Shown: one piece after another, positions 36,786 to 44,155 of the stretch
Position numbering within the stretch: the stretch's first letter is position 1
How the letters are laid out: each line of letters starts with the position of its first letter
From: a virus
Strand: one strand, 5' to 3'
Virus record (IMG/VR): IMGVR_UViG_3300042397_000935
Location: 1-55,230 of that record
DNA length: 55,230 bases
Notes under the pieces: generated by a model
What the model was told of the DNA's origin: nothing
Databases searched by the model: none
Seen by the model: only the letters and a program-made list of their open reading frames with translations
Made by a program: the position numbers and the translations under genes

Positions 36786-38899
36786 TGCTCGATAAAATAG
36801 CAGTCGGATTAGGAGCCAAAGCATTAGTAGGTGCTGTTGGCAGTGCCGTATCTGGTGCTTATGGCGTTGTGTCTAAGACTGGTCAGGCTCTTGGTACTGC
36901 TGGGAAAGCACTTACTAGTGCCGGCACTGCCAGTCAAAACACTTCTAATCCAAGCAGCAATGTTATAACTGGCAAATTTGGAATGGCAGGTACTGCTGGC
37001 CGTCAAAAAGTTACGGGTGGTGGTACACTGCCAGCTCCAAAAGCTATTGTAAAGCCACAAGTATCTAGTAAGATGCCAACAGAGGCATTGTTAGATACGG
37101 CTGTAAAGTATCTAGTATCAATCGACAAATCTCTCAAGTCACAAGTCGAGTTTGAAAGACGCTCTTACCAAGAACAAGCACAAGTCGAGCGAGAAGCGAT
37201 TATTGAAACCAAATCAGCTACTACGTTCAGTGACATTAAAGATCGACTATCTGGTTTTAAATCTAATGTCAAGGATAGTGCAGGCACTGCAGCAACAATT
37301 GCTAAGTTTGCTTTAATTCTAGGTGGCGCTGCTTCTCTAGTTGCGGCAGCATTAGATCAAAAAGAATTTGATGCACTCAAGCAGAACGTCGAAGAATTTA
37401 AAAACAAATTTAGTTGGCTTGGCGATATGGCATCGTTTATTGGTCTCGGTGGCCTTGCCGGGTTCATTTTTGGTGGTAAAGGTGGTCGACTAAAGGGTGG
37501 ACTTATTGGTATAGTTGCATCGCATGTCATCAGCCGTTTATATTCATCGTTTTCTGGTGGTGAATATAAAACTGATGCGGATGGCAACGTTCTAATCGAT
37601 CAAAATGGAGAACCAATTAAAGAAAGCCGTTCAATGTCTGCCGCCGGACTTGGTTTATCTGCAGCTGCCGGCGTAATTGCTGCCAGAAGTATTGCTAAAA
37701 GATTACCGGCTACTAAACTTGCTGCCCAGTCAGCAGGACAACTAAGTCGAGCGGCAGGTTCGTCTTCTATTGCAGGCGTACAAGCCGCTACTAGAAAAGG
37801 TACTAGTTGGTTAGCATCACGACGTGGACGCAAGTTCCTAGTTATTCTTGGCCGTAAACTCGGCAAAGGTCTAATGGCTAAAGTTGGAAAGTATCTTGCA
37901 CGAATCGTTGCTGGGTTATTACTTACAGCTACTGGTGTTGGAGCTATCCCTGGAATATTAGTAATTCTTGCAAGTATAGCATTTATTGGGTTTGATATAT
38001 TTGATATAGCAACTTCAATATATGATGCATTTAACGAGTCGGCTGCTGAAGACACCGCGGCCATGGCAGTTCCAGCAAAACAAGAACAAACTGCTACTAA
38101 GGTAGCTGGAACTGATATCGGTTCTAATGCACAGTCACAAGTGCCTGTATCTAATCAAGCTATTCTTGAAGCCATCAGGATGAAAGAATCTGGCAATGAC
38201 TACGGTGCACAGAATCCGGTTTCTAGTGCGTCAGGAGCCTATCAGTTTATTGATGGAACATGGCAGTCACTTACTAAAAAATATGGCATTGGTACAGAGT
38301 ACTCCAAAGCTAAACAAGCGCCGCCTAATATTCAAGATGCAGTAGCCGACAAATATGTCAGCGACATCCTTAGTAGAGCCGGTGGAGATGTATCAAAGGT
38401 CCCTCTCGAGTGGTTCACCGGAAACATACAAGGCTCATCAAACCATGCATCGCCAGCTGAGGTTGCAGCATATCAATCTGATTGGCTAAGAATTTACAAT
38501 GGTGGAAAGCCAGATGTAAAAGCAGCAACTAATAGTTCTTTCAACGATACTTCTATGGCAGATAGCGTATCTGGAATGGTAAATGCTGGCGCTGAGAAGA
38601 TGGGCCAAATATTTGGAATGCTTGGTTCGTCTATCATTAAACCCGGTGTTGAAAAGAAATTTGCTCCTAGTGGCGGAAATGTATCAGAACAGATTAATAA
38701 TCAATCGATGAAGCTTCAAAACGATATTACATTTGGCATCAAGAAAGAAAAGGCGAAGGACACAATCACATCGCCGACTATCTCTGCTGGCAAGGCACGC
38801 GGTGTAAGTCCTGTAAAATCTGTTTCTAGTATAGATCCAAACTATCAAAACATGGATGTACTAACTAAATACCTATCACATTTTAGGTTGGCCGCATGA
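36785..38899 (+). CDS. Hub/tape-measure-like protein with transglycosylase domain
   Basis: 704 residues. N-terminal half: Ala/Gly-rich with several hydrophobic segments (FALILGGAASLVAAAL, AGLLLTATGVGAIPGILVIL), as in tape-measure proteins. Residues about 460-545: a lytic transglycosylase-like domain, ILEAIRMKESGNDYG with catalytic Glu about 468, then SGAYQFIDGTWQSL. It then has the segment MGQIFGMLGSSIIKPGV, almost the same as in the next gene, and ends in a short helix. The position after gp26 suggests a gp29-like hub/length protein that also cuts peptidoglycan. Overlaps the next gene by ATGA. Confidence 0.75.
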   Translation: MLDKIAVGLGAKALVGAVGSAVSGAYGVVSKTGQALGTAGKALTSAGTASQNTSNPSSNVITGKFGMAGTAGRQKVTGGGTLPAPKAIVKPQVSSKMPTEALLDTAVKYLVSIDKSLKSQVEFERRSYQEQAQVEREAIIETKSATTFSDIKDRLSGFKSNVKDSAGTAATIAKFALILGGAASLVAAALDQKEFDALKQNVEEFKNKFSWLGDMASFIGLGGLAGFIFGGKGGRLKGGLIGIVASHVISRLYSSFSGGEYKTDADGNVLIDQNGEPIKESRSMSAAGLGLSAAAGVIAARSIAKRLPATKLAAQSAGQLSRAAGSSSIAGVQAATRKGTSWLASRRGRKFLVILGRKLGKGLMAKVGKYLARIVAGLLLTATGVGAIPGILVILASIAFIGFDIFDIATSIYDAFNESAAEDTAAMAVPAKQEQTATKVAGTDIGSNAQSQVPVSNQAILEAIRMKESGNDYGAQNPVSSASGAYQFIDGTWQSLTKKYGIGTEYSKAKQAPPNIQDAVADKYVSDILSRAGGDVSKVPLEWFTGNIQGSSNHASPAEVAAYQSDWLRIYNGGKPDVKAATNSSFNDTSMADSVSGMVNAGAEKMGQIFGMLGSSIIKPGVEKKFAPSGGNVSEQINNQSMKLQNDITFGIKKEKAKDTITSPTISAGKARGVSPVKSVSSIDPNYQNMDVLTKYLSHFRLAA

Positions 38900-40755
38900 C
38901 ACCTGTAACTATCGGCGAACAGAAATTCATCAAAGACTTTAATAAAGGTTGGATAGATTCTAAAACTAAACAACCTGCGGACAAAGGTCTTATTCGTCTG
39001 CTGGATAGTTTGGTTTTAGACGAACCTGTATTAAAGAAGCTGCGAACAAAGATTGATAGAACAGTAGAACCGGTTATGTTGAGCGGACAAAAGTTTGTAT
39101 TTGATGTCAACCAGGGATGGATTGATGAGAAGACAAAGGTTGCTGTCCCACCAAGCCTGCAAATTACATTAAACAATGCAGTTGGAAGACCGACCGTACC
39201 TAATGTTGGCGCGGCGATGGGTATGGCTGCTAATGCCGGGATGCAACAAACCAAAGCTAAAGCATCGCCAGCACAGACAACTGGCGGCGGTACAATACCA
39301 TTAAAAAATGTCAATATCAATAAGCCTATCGTAAAAATGATAGGTGCATTGGCGTCTATTGATGGATTCTTAAAGCAACGTCTAGACAATCAAAAGATGA
39401 TTGCTAAGAACAATCTGATGGCTGCTCGTGAGTCTCAAATTAAAAATATAGACCAACAACCGGATATGCAGGTTATTCAACCAGATGCTGAAAGAGTTGG
39501 CGGTTCGTCGGCTGGATTACTTGCACTTGGCGGTCTGGCGTTATTGACGTTGGATCCTGTACAAGAAGCAATAAAAAGTGTTATTGGTGGGGTCGTAGAG
39601 ACTGGTAAGTTTATCACAGGTGTTGTATCAACAATCAATGATGCGTTTAAGTTTCTTTTCAGCAGTACTGCCACGATTCCTGAAGCGCCTACACCGCAAG
39701 GACAAACTACACCTTCAACACAACCTTCAACTGAACCTACCACTACAAATGCACAGCCGGTTGTTCCAGAAGAAAAGTCGTCGTTCTTTACAAATGTTGC
39801 AGCCGGTGCTGCTACCGGTGCGGTTGCCGGAGCTATTGTTCCAAGAATAGGCGCAGTTGCCGGAGCTGTAGTCGGTGGCGGAATTGCTGCTGTTAGACAT
39901 GTTACTTCTGGTGGATCATCATTAGGCGGAAGTACACAATCACAACCTATGGCAACAGGAGGATCTACTACACCAGTTTCTCCGTCAACAACTCCAAATG
40001 CAACATCAGAAACAACAAACACTGGAAATGTTGTTCAGGTAAATCACCCAGAAACAGGCAGTGGTTGGGGTATTCCTGGAGCTAATGATGCTTACGGAAG
40101 ACCCATAGCATTTAGTAAAGAAGGTGCTGAAGGTTTTGCAAAAATGATGCAAGATTCCGGTGGAATAGTAAAGCCATCTGATGTTGCAAGTAGTAAGAGA
40201 TCCGTTGCTAAAAACAATCAAGTTGATGGTGCTACAAATTCTCCTCACCTACGTGGGGTTGCTATGGATATTCATGGAAGCAGCGAATCGTGGATTCGCC
40301 AAAACGGTTACAAATATGGTTGGAAACCACACGACTATGCCGGTACTCACGGTGGTCACTTTGTGTTTGGTGGTGCTGGAATGTCACCAGATGAAGGATC
40401 ATCAATCGGTCAAGTAATATCAGATACCGTTAACTTTGGCGCCGGGAAGATAGGTGAGTTATTTGGTATGCTAGGTTCGGCTATTATCAAGCCAGGTGTT
40501 CCTAGAGACAAAGAAGATTACTCTAAGGCTATTGCTGCTGCAGCTACACAAACAAATGCTGAATCTGCTGTGGCAAAAACACCTAAACCAGTTCCTACTC
40601 CACCTATACCACAACCACCTAATATCAACAGATCTGATTTTGGTGCAACACAAAATCCTGCAACCGCTGCAGACAAAAATAGCGTCTATTATTATCTTAG
40701 ACGCTTTGGTTTCCAGGAATTGAGTACGCCGGTTCCGGCATTAACAACATCATAA
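38896..40755 (+). CDS. Paralogous hub-type protein with M15 peptidase domain
   Basis: 619 residues. It begins with a duplicated 40-residue unit (GEQKFIKDFNKGWIDSKTK and SGQKFVFDVNQGWIDEKTK). A hydrophobic Gly/Ala segment follows, then Pro/Thr-rich linkers. Residues about 440-495 form a VanY/M15-like zinc peptidase: SPHLRGVAMDIHG supplies His 451 and Asp 458, and GGHFVFGG supplies His 488. Then IGELFGMLGSAIIKPGV, shared with the preceding protein. It ends YYYLRRFGFQEL. Likely an endopeptidase carried by the hub. Followed by a terminator. Confidence 0.75.
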   Translation: MTPVTIGEQKFIKDFNKGWIDSKTKQPADKGLIRLLDSLVLDEPVLKKLRTKIDRTVEPVMLSGQKFVFDVNQGWIDEKTKVAVPPSLQITLNNAVGRPTVPNVGAAMGMAANAGMQQTKAKASPAQTTGGGTIPLKNVNINKPIVKMIGALASIDGFLKQRLDNQKMIAKNNLMAARESQIKNIDQQPDMQVIQPDAERVGGSSAGLLALGGLALLTLDPVQEAIKSVIGGVVETGKFITGVVSTINDAFKFLFSSTATIPEAPTPQGQTTPSTQPSTEPTTTNAQPVVPEEKSSFFTNVAAGAATGAVAGAIVPRIGAVAGAVVGGGIAAVRHVTSGGSSLGGSTQSQPMATGGSTTPVSPSTTPNATSETTNTGNVVQVNHPETGSGWGIPGANDAYGRPIAFSKEGAEGFAKMMQDSGGIVKPSDVASSKRSVAKNNQVDGATNSPHLRGVAMDIHGSSESWIRQNGYKYGWKPHDYAGTHGGHFVFGGAGMSPDEGSSIGQVISDTVNFGAGKIGELFGMLGSAIIKPGVPRDKEDYSKAIAAAATQTNAESAVAKTPKPVPTPPIPQPPNINRSDFGATQNPATAADKNSVYYYLRRFGFQELSTPVPALTTS

Positions 40756-40758
40756 AAA

Positions 40759-40790
40759 GAAAGAGGGGAACCTTGCGATCCCCCTCTTTC
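40759..40790. terminator. Rho-independent terminator between convergent operons
   Basis: A 10-bp stem GAAAGAGGGG / CCCCTCTTTC with a 12-nt loop. On the minus strand it is followed by a T-rich run (CTTTCTTTTT), good for ending the gp33-gp59-gp32 operon; on the plus strand the tail is less T-rich. Confidence 0.8.
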
Positions 40791-40796
40791 CTCCAA

Positions 40797-41699
40797 TCAA
40801 TCTTCGGTAGCAAGCTTACTGAAGAACGCTAGATCATCGTCATCATCATCGACGGCTGCAGTCGCAGCAGGAGCAGGTGCCGAAGCAGCTGCCTGGAAGG
40901 TTGGGGCCGGAGCCTTGTACTCTTCCTCGTCAAGTTCAACACCACGGACCTTTGCCGGAGCATTAAGGACCAGAACATTATTCAGACGTGTCTTAAGTTC
41001 GTCATACGACTTAAAGTGCTTTGGATCCACGAGTTCCTTTAGGGAATGCTCTTGTTTCCAAACGGCTTCAAGCTTATCATCATCATCGAACAGTGGTGCG
41101 GGAGAGTCGAATTCTGATTTATCGTAGTTGGGGTAGCCCTCAACCTTACGAATCTTAAGCTTAAAGTTTGCACCCGACCAAAGATCGAAGGGATTCGTTG
41201 GCTGTTCGTCTGCGAATGATGGATTCATCAGATCGTTCAGCTTGTCAAAGATCTTCTTGCCATACTTGTACAGGAAGACTTTGCCTTCGTTCTCAGGATT
41301 TGCCGGATCTTTAACGACCAGGATGTTGCTGTAATAAGCAAGACGGCGCTTTTGTTTACGAGCTGTTTCCTTGTCGGCATCTAAACCGGAATTCCAGAGG
41401 GTGCTATTCATTTCACCTACAGGATCGTCCTTACCGAGAGTCGTCAATGACTTCTCGATGTACCATAGGCCAGTTGGTCCCTGGAAACCATGGTCCCAGA
41501 TCTTGACGAATGGAAGGTCTTCACCTTCAGGTGCGGGGAGAAAGCGAATAACTGCATAACCATTGCCTGCCTTATCGGTAGCGCATTTCCAGAGCTTGTC
41601 ATCTCCGGTACGGTCATAGGTGGTATTCTGCTTGGCTAGTTCCTTTGTGAGCTTGTCAAAAGACGAAGTCGAGGAACGCTTGAGGTCTGCGAATGACAT
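40797..41699 (-). CDS. gp32: Single-stranded DNA-binding protein gp32
   Basis: 300 residues, T4 gp32 (301). N-terminal LKRSSTSSFDKLTKEL is the LAST-type co-operativity motif. The core (KLWKCATDKAGNGYAVIRFL, LTTLGKDDPVGEMNSTLWNS, RRLAYYSNILVVKDPANPEN) is clear. The zinc-binding His/Cys set of T4 gp32 is absent, as in cyanophage gp32. The C-terminus is an acidic tail (AVDDDDDDLAFFSKLATED) that recruits replication partners. Good AGGAG ribosome site; late promoter and 5' hairpin upstream. Confidence 0.93.
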   Translation of the reverse strand: MSFADLKRSSTSSFDKLTKELAKQNTTYDRTGDDKLWKCATDKAGNGYAVIRFLPAPEGEDLPFVKIWDHGFQGPTGLWYIEKSLTTLGKDDPVGEMNSTLWNSGLDADKETARKQKRRLAYYSNILVVKDPANPENEGKVFLYKYGKKIFDKLNDLMNPSFADEQPTNPFDLWSGANFKLKIRKVEGYPNYDKSEFDSPAPLFDDDDKLEAVWKQEHSLKELVDPKHFKSYDELKTRLNNVLVLNAPAKVRGVELDEEEYKAPAPTFQAAASAPAPAATAAVDDDDDDLAFFSKLATED

Positions 41700-41755
41700 A
41701 TATTTTCTCCTAGTATGTCGTTGTATTACGTTGTTTACGGTTTGTCGTTATATTA

Positions 41756-41769
41756 CCGATTTTCATCGG
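41756..41769 (-). promoter_or_regulatory. 5'-terminal hairpin in the gp32 leader
   Basis: The mRNA would fold CCGAU-GAAA-AUCGG, a 5-bp stem capped by a GNRA tetraloop. It lies at the very 5' end predicted from the late promoter and is followed by an unstructured A-rich leader with two AACGACA copies. T4 gp32 represses its own translation through a leader pseudoknot; this could be the counterpart. Confidence 0.4.
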
Positions 41770-41774
41770 CATGC

Positions 41775-41782
41775 TATTTATA
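41775..41782 (-). promoter_or_regulatory. T4-type late promoter for gp32
   Basis: Minus strand TATAAATA in the gap between gp59 and gp32; expected start about 41769. Confidence 0.7.
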
Positions 41783-41806
41783 CGACGGATCATAGCATTT
41801 TAAACC

Positions 41807-42376
41807 TTATGTAAATTTATCTTTCAGGATCTTCCTGCACTTGAACATATCATAGTGGAAGAACGGCTTGTACTTCATGCACTTCTTATATATCGTAGGC
41901 CAAAGAACAGTATCATCAATCTTCTTGTTCCAATGATTAAAGAAACCGAGCAGATCATTGAGTATTATTATTGACTCGATACTTATCTCTCGTCTTAGAT
42001 ATTGTTTAAGAAGATAAGGATGTTGTCCATTATTTACTATAACATTATCATCGAATTTTGTACATAGTTTATTTAAGTCTTGCTCAAAAATATATGACAA
42101 GGATTGCTGGCGCTTTAACCAGTTACCGTAGACCTTTTCTGAGTCATCATTGAATAGATCACCGACCCACTTAAGATCACCGTCAACAAAGTTAGCCACC
42201 AGATACTGTAAAGGATCTTTATGTTTGGATAACTTATAGTACTGGTATTTGTCCTTGCGTGTCTCAAACGAATGTTGAGATGCGCTGACCTTGCCGTTGT
42301 ACTTGATATAATCGTATGATGTGGTAAAGTGACTCTTGACGGCAAGGAAAGTTTTATAGCTTTCAAAAGGCGTCAT
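41807..42376 (-). CDS. gp59: Helicase loader gp59
   Basis: 189 residues from ATG 42376, which overlaps the gp33 stop by ATGA. Matches T4 gp59 along its length: SYDYIKYNGKVSASQHSFET, RKDKYQYYKLSKHKD, NFVDGDLKWVGDL. Gp59 loads the gp41 helicase on gp32-coated forks. Position between gp33 and gp32 is the T4 order. Confidence 0.88.
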   Translation of the reverse strand: MTPFESYKTFLAVKSHFTTSYDYIKYNGKVSASQHSFETRKDKYQYYKLSKHKDPLQYLVANFVDGDLKWVGDLFNDDSEKVYGNWLKRQQSLSYIFEQDLNKLCTKFDDNVIVNNGQHPYLLKQYLRREISIESIIILNDLLGFFNHWNKKIDDTVLWPTIYKKCMKYKPFFHYDMFKCRKILKDKFT

Positions 42377-42618
42377 ATTGGCAAACATGCCCGCTTAGGA
42401 AGGAAGTTAAGTCCCTCACATTCAGATTGAAGCTTCGACTTGATCCGTATGTTATTACGTATAATCATAGCCGCTGCTTCAATCTCAACGTTGTTCGTCT
42501 CACAATAATGGACGACGGCATCTAAATAATCTATATTTCCTCTAGTAACAAGAGATTCAATGTCCTTAATAAACTTCTCAGTTGTCAAGGCTTTCTCAAA
42601 GATAACGTCGTCCACCAT
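42373..42618 (-). CDS. gp33: Late transcription coactivator gp33
   Basis: 81 residues, as in cyanophage gp33. NIDYLDAVVHYCETNNVEIE and KLQSECEGLNFLPK match the family. Gp33 bridges RNA polymerase and the sliding clamp at TATAAATA promoters, which fits the late promoters found in this window. Start ATG 42618 with an AGAGGATG ribosome site that contains the stop of the endolysin gene. Confidence 0.85.
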   Translation of the reverse strand: MVDDVIFEKALTTEKFIKDIESLVTRGNIDYLDAVVHYCETNNVEIEAAAMIIRNNIRIKSKLQSECEGLNFLPKRACLPI

Positions 42619-42621
42619 AAT

Positions 42622-43200
42622 TCATCCTCTATAAAAAATATGTGCACCGATCTTGGTGGTGCGATCAAATACTCTACCCCATGAAGGGCTTACGTAATCT
42701 GCGTGGTAGAATTTTGCGCCCTTGGTAACATCGCCATAGTTACCCAGATATACGTGTTCAGCGATTTCTTTGGCTTTTCGATATGCGCCTGCATCAGCTA
42801 TTCGCTTTCCTCCCTCACACTTCCATGAAAATTGGCATACGCGCGCAGTTCTCTGATTGATAACTCCACATGGTGTGCTAGGGAATCTTTTATCTTTCGC
42901 ACGGTTCAATACTACATTGTTAACCGCAATCCTACCTTTGTAGGGTTCATGACCTGCTTCGAAATATGTATTCTCGGCCATGCATTGTATTTGTTTTTTG
43001 TCGTATTGGCTCAGGTAAACTGGCTTCTTAACAACTACTTCTTTTTCGATTACTTTAGTTACTGGGACCTTTACAATCTTGACTTCTGGTTCTTTCGTTG
43101 GCATTGCAACTGCTGCACCTGCAGCAAGCATTAATCCAAGACAGAATCCTTCAGCCCAGCGAAGGTACGGGAAATCTTTTCTGTTTTCGAAAAGTTTCAT
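42622..43200 (-). CDS. SleB-type cell wall hydrolase, membrane-anchored endolysin
   Basis: 192 residues. Residues 15-33 (WAEGFCLGLMLAAGAAVAM) form an N-terminal membrane anchor or signal-arrest segment. A coiled linker follows (PVTKVIEKEVVVKKP), then the Hydrolase_2/SleB domain: CMAENTYFEAGHEPYKGRIA with the catalytic-type Glu 76, and FSWKCEGG. Such enzymes cleave peptidoglycan at lysis, and an anchored form can reach the wall without a holin. Preceded by a long structured leader and a late promoter. Confidence 0.85.
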   Translation of the reverse strand: MKLFENRKDFPYLRWAEGFCLGLMLAAGAAVAMPTKEPEVKIVKVPVTKVIEKEVVVKKPVYLSQYDKKQIQCMAENTYFEAGHEPYKGRIAVNNVVLNRAKDKRFPSTPCGVINQRTARVCQFSWKCEGGKRIADAGAYRKAKEIAEHVYLGNYGDVTKGAKFYHADYVSPSWGRVFDRTTKIGAHIFYRG

Positions 43201-43440
43201 GTCTATCCTCTTAGTCTCAATGACTTTGGCAAACAGAGACTACTGTGCAGGCATCTCAGCCATATAGTTTTCTGTCGCTATAAGAAGATAACAAAGGTAT
43301 CTTCCATCCATTTCCCTCTTACTGGAAATGCAAAATCATTAGTGTTTTCGTCGGTGGCATCCGAACAATGCCGCTTTCTAGCCATCTAAGACTTGAAGTT
43401 TTTGTAAGAGTCAATGGAGGATTTCAACCTCCTTGGTAAC
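43201..43440 (-). promoter_or_regulatory. Structured 5' leader of the endolysin gene
   Basis: 240 nt with no convincing gene. Five perfect hairpins lie in a row: 43416-43432 (GGAGG/CCTCC), 43356-43372 (GGCAT/ATGCC), 43309-43330 (CATTTCC/GGAAATG), 43285-43303 (AAGATA/TATCTT) and 43212-43242 (TAGTCTC/GAGACTA). The last is directly upstream of the AGAGGAT ribosome site. This may time or restrain endolysin translation, or be a separate small RNA. Confidence 0.45.
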
Positions 43441-43444
43441 CTAT

Positions 43445-43452
43445 TATTTATA
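43445..43452 (-). promoter_or_regulatory. T4-type late promoter for the endolysin unit
   Basis: Minus strand TATAAATA, expected start about 43439, directly before the hairpin leader. It lies near the 3' boundary of the tmRNA coding piece. Confidence 0.65.
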
Positions 43453-43541
43453 ACACCTTGCCAATCAACCCGTAGCATCTATGGTGCAACTGGTAGCAAA
43501 GTGGCCCGTTCTGTTCCAAGGTGGAGCCATACCCGTGTAGA

Positions 43542-43586
43542 TCATGCCGCTAGGCGGATATCTGCAAAGCTATCGTTATCGTTAGC
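43542..43586 (-). other. tmRNA tag reading frame ANDNDSFADIRLAA-stop
   Basis: Resume codon GCT at 43586-43584, then 13 further codons and TGA at 43544-43542. The encoded tag begins ANDN, as in alphaproteobacterial tags, and ends LAA, the classical protease degron. Confidence 0.9.
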
Positions 43587-43671
43587 ATTTATGTTTAATG
43601 GCACTTTGCCAGGCAATCAGTCTCGAACCGCCCTATTACACGAAAATCGAATTCCAAGGTCACCCCCATCA

Positions 43672-43743
43672 TCTACCAAGCAAACGCGCTCTTGCAACGT
43701 TCAGGGTAGAAGCCTAACCGCATCCCAATGAATGCTTGGTAGA
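43672..43743 (-). repeat. Inverted repeat closing the tmRNA spacer
   Basis: TCTACCAAGC right after the CCA pairs perfectly over 10 bp with GCTTGGTAGA (43672-43681) four nt before the coding piece. It would stack on the acceptor stem and present both processing sites. Confidence 0.85.
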
Positions 43744-43814
43744 TGGTGGAGGTGCGGGGAGTCGAACCCCGGTCTTTCCGCCTTTATTGTTGATTGTCAA
43801 CAACTGATATACTA

Positions 43815-43844
43815 TATATACAATGTTTTTCTTTAATTGTACAC
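43815..43844 (-). promoter_or_regulatory. Promoter of the tmRNA, GTGTACA-N17-TATATA
   Basis: -35-like GTGTACA at 43844-43838 and TATATA at 43820-43815 on the minus strand. It begins a few nt after the preceding stop (43847) and fires into the tmRNA, so the RNA is transcribed on its own. Confidence 0.75.
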
Positions 43845-43846
43845 AA

Positions 43847-44155
43847 CTATTTTACTTTAATTAGCCATTTAGCCCGGTCTACGATCCATTGATCGTGGGG
43901 AAGGTGCATACCTGTAGACCCATCCCATTCTGCAAAGACCTCGTCATAGAATCCTATGACCTTCTCTTGTTTCTGTAGCTCTACAAGCTCGTCAGCCCAC
44001 TGTTGCCATTTGCCATCACTCACAACACTCTCGTCCATACTATAGTAAAGATAAGAATGAACTAACATCTGATGCCGTCTCTGGCGGATCTTCTCTACCA
44101 AAGACGGCACATAGATGGTACTATCATCAAAGAAAGATTCTAGTGATGCAGACAT
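43847..44155 (-). CDS. Small phage protein resembling the LigA Ia domain
   Basis: 102 residues from ATG 44155 (TAATG overlap with the nuclease gene). RRHQMLVHSYLYYSMDESVV then SDGKWQQWADELVELQK recalls the N-terminal Ia helices of NAD-dependent DNA ligase (H.Y.YY....VSD..Y..L..EL..L), which bind NAD. The rest (AEWDGSTGMHLPHDQWIVDR) is shared by a widespread phage family of unknown role. No ligase catalytic domain is present. I infer a possible NAD or nucleotide-binding role only weakly. Confidence 0.65.
   Translation of the reverse strand: MSASLESFFDDSTIYVPSLVEKIRQRRHQMLVHSYLYYSMDESVVSDGKWQQWADELVELQKQEKVIGFYDEVFAEWDGSTGMHLPHDQWIVDRAKWLIKVK

Larger units (their letters stand above)
43460..43807 (-). 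ncRNA. ssrA: Circularly permuted two-piece tmRNA
   Basis: The transcript would begin about 43807 and run leftward. First comes the acceptor piece: T-arm CGGGG-TTCGACT-CCCCG (43755-43771), acceptor strand CACCTCC, then ACCA with CCA encoded at 43744-43746. A 76-nt spacer (43668-43743) follows. Then the coding piece starts at 43667 with GGGGGTGACCTTGGAATTCGA, the tmRNA 5' consensus. The two acceptor strands pair over 7 bp and include G3-U70, the alanine identity pair. A tag frame follows at 43542-43586. A UUUUCG/CGGAAA helix can form P2. This order, 3' half before 5' half, is the permuted tmRNA of alphaproteobacteria. The 3' boundary (about 43460) is approximate. Rescues stalled ribosomes. Confidence 0.92.

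Noticed and set aside
43278-43385. 35-residue frame starting MARKRHCSD in the endolysin leader
   Set aside because: No ribosome site, and the region is occupied by three hairpins; treated as leader RNA.
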